From Chloroflexota bacterium (GTDB lineage Bacteria; Chloroflexota; Dehalococcoidia; SM23-28-2), in the NCBI GenBank assembly GCA_030691665.1, contig JAUYDU010000340.1:1-8880 (forward strand): a stretch of 8,880 nt of DNA, given 5' to 3'. The position numbers were made by a program, and so were the translations under genes. The stretch's first letter is position 1; every line of letters begins with the position of its first letter. This document shows, piece after piece, positions 5,439 through 8,880 of this stretch. The notes beneath the pieces are model-generated. The model made no database searches and was not told the origin of the DNA. It worked only from the letters and a program-made list of their open reading frames with translations.

Positions 5439-6608
5439 CTAGGCCCCGCAGCTGCTACCGCCCCCGCCGGTCTGGGGCAGCGCTCCCTCTAGTTCCAGTT
5501 GGTTGCGCACCTGCTCAAAGCCTCGCGAGCTGGAGTGCTCGCGGTCAACGACCTCGCGAGGGTCTACATCTTTCCATGACGTGCCCTGGCGGTCGAAGTA
5601 GACGGCCAGGGTGTAGTATTGCTGAGGAAACCAGAAAGCGTTGAAGCTCTTGACGGCCTCGAATATCTCGTCCGCCGATGCGCCCTGGGACGCCATCAGA
5701 TAGGCAAGGCCAAGAGCAGCAGCGCCGTGGTTGCAGTCTGGGAAGGCCGTGGGGTTGCCGCAGCAGGGGCGGTAGGAGTTGTAGGCTACCTCCTCGACGA
5801 TCGCCTGCTGCTCCGGCGTCAGAGGGATGACCTCGAAGGCGCTGACGTACTCTCCCCCCGGCTGCTTCCCCAGGGTCCAGCCGCCGGTGGCGGCGTAGTT
5901 GCCTCTCTTGTCCCACCCCTGCTGGGCCATTAGCCCCTGCTCCAGGATGGCGTTCTTGTTGGCCAGCCCTATGGCCCACAGCGCGTTCACCATGAAGTGT
6001 GCATTCTGGGCGCTGATCGTCAGATTCTCGTCCGATCCCTCGGTGAGAATGGCCAACTGCTCGGGGGTCAGAGGCGAACCTGCCTGCGCCGCCGCCGCCT
6101 TGAACTTCTCCAGGTCGATGACCCCCAGTTCTACCAGTTTGGGCATAACGTCTCCCCAGCGCGCCTGTACCGTTACCCCCTTCTCAGGGAGGACCGCTGC
6201 TGTCAGGGCGTCGCCCTCGGTGGAGGAAGAGGACGAGCCGCCCTCCACCATGACGCGGGTGGCGAACCCGGCGGCGAAGAAACCGGCCCCAAACAAGATA
6301 ACCCCCGCCGCAATCGATCCCCACAGGAGCCACTGCCCTCGCCCCGCTGGCTCTACCGGCTCAGGGGCTCCGCCTGTCGTCTCGATCGACTCCGCCTCCA
6401 CGGCGGCCGGTTCTGCCACCCCTGCGGTCGCTTCTAGCTCGCCCACCTCAGCCGCCCCTTCCTCAATACGACCCCTAGCCATGTTGTGGATGGCAGCGCC
6501 GCCCCCGTCGTCGCTGTGCGTGGCCGCCTTCCGTCGCCAACCAAATGCTCGCCACCAGGAAAGAATCGTCCCCCGCCCTTGGTGGTGCCTGATCTCAGGT
6601 TTCTTCAT
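5439..6608 (-). CDS. Single-pass membrane protein with PCCG...DCNHG motif, function unknown
   Basis: The product is 389 residues. I start at the ATG read from 6608 because GGGGAGGG lies 8 nt upstream on the minus strand (6617-6624); an in-frame start further out would precede the promoter. Residues 1-90 are polar and low-complexity, rich in Ala, Glu and Gly. Residues 93-117 form one membrane helix, followed by a Ser-rich linker (124-130). The conserved-looking domain is 143-345, with QARWGDV, ISAQNAHFMVNALWAIGLANKN and YRPCCGNPTAFPDCNHGAA (C282, C283, C292, H294). The tail ends GGGGSSCGA (C387). I recognise it as an uncharacterised family and give no function. The Cys/His cluster resembles a compressed version of the PCYCGC motif protein encoded divergently at 7896, including a following helix and a 'GxSxxEI' segment. 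That suggests a metal- or thiol-related role on the outer membrane face. Confidence 0.8.
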   Translation of the reverse strand: MKKPEIRHHQGRGTILSWWRAFGWRRKAATHSDDGGGAAIHNMARGRIEEGAAEVGELEATAGVAEPAAVEAESIETTGGAPEPVEPAGRGQWLLWGSIAAGVILFGAGFFAAGFATRVMVEGGSSSSSTEGDALTAAVLPEKGVTVQARWGDVMPKLVELGVIDLEKFKAAAAQAGSPLTPEQLAILTEGSDENLTISAQNAHFMVNALWAIGLANKNAILEQGLMAQQGWDKRGNYAATGGWTLGKQPGGEYVSAFEVIPLTPEQQAIVEEVAYNSYRPCCGNPTAFPDCNHGAAALGLAYLMASQGASADEIFEAVKSFNAFWFPQQYYTLAVYFDRQGTSWKDVDPREVVDREHSSSRGFEQVRNQLELEGALPQTGGGGSSCGA

Positions 6609-6679
6609 GTCCTCATCCCTCCCCGCCACATACCTCTGACCCATGTGGTGGTCTGGTCTCCCAGCAGATACTACGGGGA

Positions 6680-6708
6680 AGTATACACCAACACAGCGCA
6701 CGAGTCAA
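6680..6708 (-). promoter_or_regulatory. Sigma70-type promoter of the membrane protein gene
   Basis: On the minus strand TTGACT (6703-6708) is followed after exactly 17 nt by TATACT (6680-6685). Both boxes match the consensus at five of six positions. Transcription would start near 6673, leaving a leader of about 65 nt before the ATG at 6608. Confidence 0.75.
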
Positions 6709-6741
6709 CAAGCGAAACGGATTTTATGTCAGCCAGTCGCC

Positions 6742-6765
6742 GTAGCCGCAGGGCTTCCGCCCTGC
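6742..6765 (+). repeat. GTAG-headed REP-like hairpin 4
   Basis: GTAG (6742-6745), CC, then GCAGGGC, TTCC, GCCCTGC (6748-6765). The stem is nearly identical to hairpin 6. Confidence 0.7.
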
Positions 6766-6799
6766 TCCTAGTACTAAATGGTGGGACGGCCCACTGCAG

Positions 6800-6823
6800 G
6801 CAGACCTAAAGGTCTGCAGCTAC
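6800..6823 (-). repeat. GTAG-headed REP-like hairpin 5 (reverse orientation)
   Basis: GCAGACCT, AA, AGGTCTGC (6800-6817) is followed by AG and CTAC (6820-6823), so the GTAG head is on the minus strand. The core CAGACCTAAAGGTCTG is identical to hairpin 1, nearly 6 kb away. Confidence 0.75.
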
Positions 6824-6844
6824 GGAGCTGAGGGGAGAGGGGAC

Positions 6845-6868
6845 GTAGCTGCAGGGCTTCAGCCCTGC
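6845..6868 (+). repeat. GTAG-headed REP-like hairpin 6
   Basis: GTAG (6845-6848), CT, GCAGGGCT, TC, AGCCCTGC (6851-6868), a perfect stem. Its head faces that of hairpin 5 across 21 nt, matching the arrangement of hairpins 1 and 2. Confidence 0.75.
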
Positions 6869-6916
6869 CTTGTGTCGGATCATTTTGTTCATGACGATCA
6901 ACCCGCAGAAATCAAC

Positions 6917-6946
6917 TTGCAATCCGCGGCTACTGTATGCTAGTAT
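6917..6946 (+). promoter_or_regulatory. Candidate csoR promoter
   Basis: TTGCAA (6917-6922) and TAGTAT (6941-6946) are separated by 18 nt, in the most AT-rich part of the region. The -10 box overlaps a weak dyad TACT-N7-AGTA (6931-6945) that could be a CsoR operator, although it lacks the G/C tracts of known copper CsoR sites. Start of transcription would be near 6953. Confidence 0.45.
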
Positions 6947-6986
6947 ATGTTTATCCGTTGATGGCACGAACTGCGAGGAATTGAAG

Positions 6987-7289
6987 ATGGTGCAAGCGGC
7001 GAGGACGGTCCACCAGTACCGATACAGCAAGGAGAAGGATCTGCTCTTGCAGCGGATGCATAAGATCGAGGGCCAGGCGCGCGGCATCGAGCGAATGATC
7101 GAGGAGAACCGCTACTGTCCGGACATCATCCAGCAGTTGACGGCCCTCAGCCACGCCGCCGATGAGGTGGCGCTTATGCTCCTCCAGGATCACATCGAGG
7201 GTTGTGTGGCCGACGCCATCCGCAACGAGCGCGGCGAAGAGATGATCCGCGAGCTCATGGGCGTCATCCGCCGCTCCATCCGCGGCTAG
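6987..7289 (+). CDS. csoR: Copper-sensing CsoR-family transcriptional repressor
   Basis: A 100-residue all-helical DUF156 protein. The ATG at 6987 has GAGGA at 6975-6979 and lies downstream of the candidate promoter; the frame is open further upstream but that part would precede the promoter. LLLQRMHKIEGQARGIERMI (19-38) is the family's DNA-binding helix pair. The metal ligands C44, H69 and C73 have the same spacing (25 and 4) as C36, H61 and C65 of Mycobacterium tuberculosis CsoR, which fits the Cu(I) type. It differs from RcnR (His-rich set) and from the persulfide sensor CstR, which lacks the His. It probably represses its own operon and perhaps the divergent gene, releasing DNA when Cu(I) binds. 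The two genes downstream are not standard copper exporters, so the physiological signal should be checked. Confidence 0.9.
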   Translation: MVQAARTVHQYRYSKEKDLLLQRMHKIEGQARGIERMIEENRYCPDIIQQLTALSHAADEVALMLLQDHIEGCVADAIRNERGEEMIRELMGVIRRSIRG

Positions 7290-7294
7290 GCGGT

Positions 7295-7318
7295 GTAGGG
7301 GCGCAGCCTGCTGCGCCC
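7295..7318 (+). repeat. GTAG-headed REP-like hairpin 7
   Basis: GTAG (7295-7298) followed by GGGCGCAG, CCTG, CTGCGCCC (7299-7318), a perfect 8-bp stem between csoR and the selenoprotein gene. It may moderate read-through inside the operon. Confidence 0.6.
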
Positions 7319-7346
7319 GTAATTCACAGTACGAGAGGCCCTGAAC

Positions 7347-7892
7347 ATGTCCACGAAGCCTAGACGAAGGAAACCGGCCACGACACCCACGCGAAAAAGG
7401 CTCGCCCGCCTTTTCGTGGGCCTGGGGACGGTAGCCCTGGTCGTTGCGTTGGCCGCGGTCCTGATCGCAGTCGTGGTGGTGGGCCAAGGGAAGAGCCAGG
7501 AGGGGCCCACCGTCCGTCCCGTAGCGGAGGTGACCCCTGCTGGCGGCGATACCTCCTACCAGGGTGGCCCCCGCATGCGCTTCGCGGTTCAGGCCGTGGA
7601 TTTCGGCAAGGTACCCCTGGATGTGCCTGTCAGATACGCTTTTGAGTTTACTAACGTCGGTGATGCGACCCTCCAGATCACAGACGTCGACGTAAAACTG
7701 CTGGAGGGATGCTGACCGTTCACGCCGGTCGTAGGTTCTACGACCATCAAGCCAGGCGAGAAGAGCAAGATCTCTTTGGAGAACTTCGTCATGCACGCGG
7801 GGATGGAGGGGCCCCATCTGTTCGAGATCACGGTGCGTTGCAATGATCCGGTCGAGCCTGTGCACAAGCTTCAGGTCAAGGCTCTCTGGTGA
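7347..7892 (+). CDS. Probable selenoprotein: membrane-anchored DUF1573-like protein with in-frame UGA
   Basis: The frame opens at ATG 7347, meets TGA at 7713-7715 and continues to a second TGA at 7890-7892: 181 residues if the first TGA is read as selenocysteine (U123). A basic N-terminus (1-21) and one membrane helix (about 22-45) leave the rest outside the cytoplasm. Residues 75-181 look like the Ig-like DUF1573 fold: VDFGKVPLDVPVRYAFEFTN before the UGA, then VVGSTTIKPGEKSKISL and a strand ending in ALW after it. The UGA falls in 'EGC-U-P', where I expect relatives to carry a conserved Cys after the first Cys. The downstream half keeps the frame and GC-rich codon use, and a hairpin fitting a bacterial SECIS follows. 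It is the second gene of the csoR operon, so metal or thiol chemistry outside the membrane is likely; the function itself is unknown. Standard gene callers will cut it at residue 122. Confidence 0.8.
7713..7745 (+). promoter_or_regulatory. Selenocysteine UGA and candidate bacterial SECIS hairpin
   Basis: After the TGA (7713-7715) and 11 nt, GGTCGTAG (7727-7734) pairs perfectly with CTACGACC (7738-7745) around a GTT loop. The apex therefore reads AGGUUCU, close to the AGGUCU apex of the Escherichia coli fdhF SECIS, whose loop G and U contact SelB. The guanines at the apex lie 18 nt after the UGA, inside the range I know for bacterial SECIS elements. The bulged U of the E. coli element is absent. 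The hairpin encodes VVGSTT with GTA, GGT and TCT, codons less expected in this GC-rich gene, which suggests selection on RNA shape. Confidence 0.75.
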
Positions 7893-7895
7893 GCC

Positions 7896-8348
7896 ATGAA
7901 GCGCCTATCGAGGAGCATGATCGCTCTGGTGGCCCTCGGCCTGCTCCTGGCGGCGGCTGGCGCTGCCTGCCAGTCGGGCTCCGCGGAGAAGCAGCCGGAC
8001 GACGGCCGGCCCCAGACCCGCTCCTTCCCCGACTTCGTCTACACGTCCGACAAGAGCTACATGGGATATGCGCTGGCCCTCGAGAACAAGGCTCTGTTCC
8101 AAAAGATGCCCTGCTACTGTGGCTGCGCCAACCTGGCTGTGCCGCACGAGAACCTGTACCAGTGCTTCGTCAACCCCGATGGGACCTACGACGAGCACGC
8201 GGCCTATTGCACCATCTGCGCCGACATCGCCGTCGACGCTGTCCAGTGGCAACGCGAGGGGGCAAGTATCGCTGAGGTCCAGACGAAAGTCGATTCGAAG
8301 TACGCAGACTCCGGCCCCCGCACCAACACCCCACCCGTCCAGGAGTAG
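7896..8348 (+). CDS. PCYCGC-motif (lipo)protein
   Basis: A 150-residue exported protein. Residues 1-24 are a basic start plus hydrophobic stretch, and C25 is a probable lipidation site, though GAAC is a weak lipobox with Gly at -3. The hallmark PCYCGC is at 72-77 (C73, C75, C77), followed by C90 (YQCFV), H101, and C105/C108 in YCTICADIA. This fits the PCYCGC family (PF13798), known from Gram-positive bacteria as lipoproteins of unknown function. Six cysteines plus histidines outside the membrane suggest metal binding or a redox role, and the csoR operon points to copper. The start lies 3 nt after the stop of the selenoprotein gene with only GGTGAG close upstream, so translation is probably coupled to ribosomes that read through the UGA. 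Confidence 0.88.
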   Translation: MKRLSRSMIALVALGLLLAAAGAACQSGSAEKQPDDGRPQTRSFPDFVYTSDKSYMGYALALENKALFQKMPCYCGCANLAVPHENLYQCFVNPDGTYDEHAAYCTICADIAVDAVQWQREGASIAEVQTKVDSKYADSGPRTNTPPVQE

Positions 8349-8435
8349 CCGCCGCTAACTGTTCAGCATCGCCCTCACACGTCGGGGCGGCATAGAAATC
8401 CGAACCTGCTGGCAGATAGGTCCGCGACGGGGATG

Positions 8436-8459
8436 GAAGCTGCGGGTTTCAACCCGCAG
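8436..8459 (+). repeat. REP-like hairpin 8
   Basis: CTGCGGGTT, TC, AACCCGCAG (8440-8459) is a perfect 9-bp stem. The head tetranucleotide is GAAG (8436-8439), one base from GTAG, and the CT-GC junction matches hairpins 5 and 6. It lies between the convergent ends of the PCYCGC gene and the zinc-ribbon gene; a second small hairpin ACCAGG-N6-CCTGGT (8466-8483) touches the stop codon of the latter. Nothing else is visible in 8349-8482. Confidence 0.6.
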
Positions 8460-8482
8460 AGATCAACCAGGTTCCCGCCTGG

Positions 8483-8797
8483 TCACGCCAATAGCTTTTC
8501 GTACGTGATCGAGCGTTTCTCTTTGTCGATACGTCGCAGGACGTAGTCGCAGTCTGTACAGCGAAATGCTGGCTTGCCGCCGCGCTCGAGGAACATGTGG
8601 CCACTGCACTTTGGGCACGCCCTCGAGTGCAAGTCCGCCAGGCTCTGGCTGAGATGTGCAAACAGCCCAGACAACTCTTGCGCGTCCTCTTCTCGGTACT
8701 GAGTGTGGCCGCATTGGAGGCATCCAAGGTAGGAACCGAAGCCGTCAGAATGGAGGAAGAGGTCGCCACGGCATCTTGGACAGGCTCTGGCGTACAT
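8483..8797 (-). CDS. Small tandem zinc-ribbon protein
   Basis: A 104-residue protein read from ATG at 8797, with GAGGAGG 6 nt upstream on the minus strand (8804-8810). It holds two four-cysteine zinc ribbons: C6, C9, C26, C29 (CPRC...CLQC) and C61, C64, C80, C83 (CPKC...CTDC), joined by a helical linker (36-58). No catalytic domain is present. Such proteins often act as nucleic-acid- or protein-binding adaptors, but nothing here shows which. I do not recognise a named family. It is convergent with the PCYCGC gene, so it is not part of that operon. Confidence 0.8.
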   Translation of the reverse strand: MYARACPRCRGDLFLHSDGFGSYLGCLQCGHTQYREEDAQELSGLFAHLSQSLADLHSRACPKCSGHMFLERGGKPAFRCTDCDYVLRRIDKEKRSITYEKLLA

Positions 8798-8852
8798 TGC
8801 GTGCCTCCTCTAGCTAGCCCTACCTCGCCCTCCGCTTCCGGCTGAGAGGGGG

Positions 8853-8880
8853 AGCCCTCGGGGGCCGGCTCCCGAGGGCT
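8853..8880. repeat. Large hairpin at the window edge
   Basis: AGCCCTCGGG (8853-8862) and CCCGAGGGCT (8871-8880) form a perfect 10-bp stem with an 8-nt loop. A competing stem, GGGAGCC (8850-8856) with GGCTCCC (8867-8873), overlaps it. There is no T-run on either side within the window. It lies upstream of the zinc-ribbon gene and may be a terminator of a gene outside the window, a leader structure, or another repeat. Confidence 0.45.

Larger units (their letters stand above)
6609..6986. other. Divergent intergenic region with promoters and hairpins
   Basis: This 378-nt region separates the minus-strand membrane protein from csoR. It holds the two promoters listed separately and three GTAG-headed hairpins (6742, 6800, 6845). 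It also contains a short hairpin GTGGG-ACGG-CCCAC (6781-6794) and a perfect 8-nt palindrome TAGTACTA (6769-6776). No convincing gene is present. Confidence 0.6.

Noticed and set aside
5439..5480. LPQTG near the C-terminus of the membrane protein as a sortase signal
   Set aside because: It is followed only by GGGSSCGA, with no membrane helix or positively charged tail, so it cannot be a sortase substrate.
6606..6701. Upstream extension of the minus-strand membrane protein to 6701
   Set aside because: The extra codons lie across the -10 region and leader of a strong promoter, and the ATG at 6608 has an excellent Shine-Dalgarno.
6870..6986. Upstream extension of CsoR by 39 residues
   Set aside because: The extension covers the promoter and the end of a hairpin, and the CsoR fold begins after the ATG at 6987, which has its own Shine-Dalgarno.
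7713..7715. In-frame TGA as a nonsense mutation, pseudogene mark or code change
   Set aside because: The frame and codon use continue to the natural end, and a SECIS-like hairpin sits at the right distance. A general TGA recoding is excluded because TGA ends the flavoprotein, the Gfo/Idh/MocA gene, the zinc-ribbon gene and this gene itself. A sequencing error cannot be fully excluded from one sequence.

Overview
The window is a GC-rich stretch of bacterial chromosome. Its combination of families (a Thermotoga-type inositol pathway, a copper-type CsoR, a PCYCGC-motif protein, GTAG-headed hairpin repeats and a 'PEPVEG'-type palindromic repeat) looks most like a Chloroflexota (Dehalococcoidia-like) genome, probably metagenome-assembled. 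That assignment is inference from remembered family distributions; no rRNA or other phylogenetic marker lies in the window.

Layout. (1) 1-924: the 3' end of a sulfide:quinone-oxidoreductase-type flavoprotein, a short possible methyltransferase start remnant, and a thioredoxin with a desulforedoxin-like N-terminal Cys domain. (2) 925-1253: a gene-free, repeat-rich stretch. (3) 1254-5338: a four-gene plus-strand operon (Gfo/Idh/MocA dehydrogenase, iolM, iolN, SDR) that fits inositol catabolism by the oxidative/hydrolytic route described in Thermotoga maritima. (4) 5439-6608, minus strand: a single-pass membrane protein with a PCCG...DCNHG motif, behind a very good sigma70-type promoter. (5) 6609-6986: a divergent intergenic region with three GTAG-headed hairpins and both promoters. 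(6) 6987-8348: csoR, then a DUF1573-like membrane-anchored protein interrupted by one in-frame UGA, then a PCYCGC-motif lipoprotein. (7) 8483-8797, minus strand: a small tandem zinc-ribbon protein, with another large hairpin upstream of it at the window edge.

The most important observation is the in-frame TGA at 7713-7715. The reading frame continues for 58 sensible codons after it. The TGA follows a Cys codon (Cys-UGA-Pro), where I expect a conserved Cys in relatives. A perfect 8-bp stem with a GUU loop (GGU at its apex) starts 11 nt after it. This fits a bacterial SECIS, so the gene is read as an undescribed or little-described selenoprotein of 181 residues inside a CsoR-controlled, probably copper-responsive operon.

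The second is a family of at least eight short hairpins, most with a GTAG tetranucleotide at a fixed position and two pairs placed head to head. This is the format of REP elements mobilised by TnpA-REP (RAYT) proteins.
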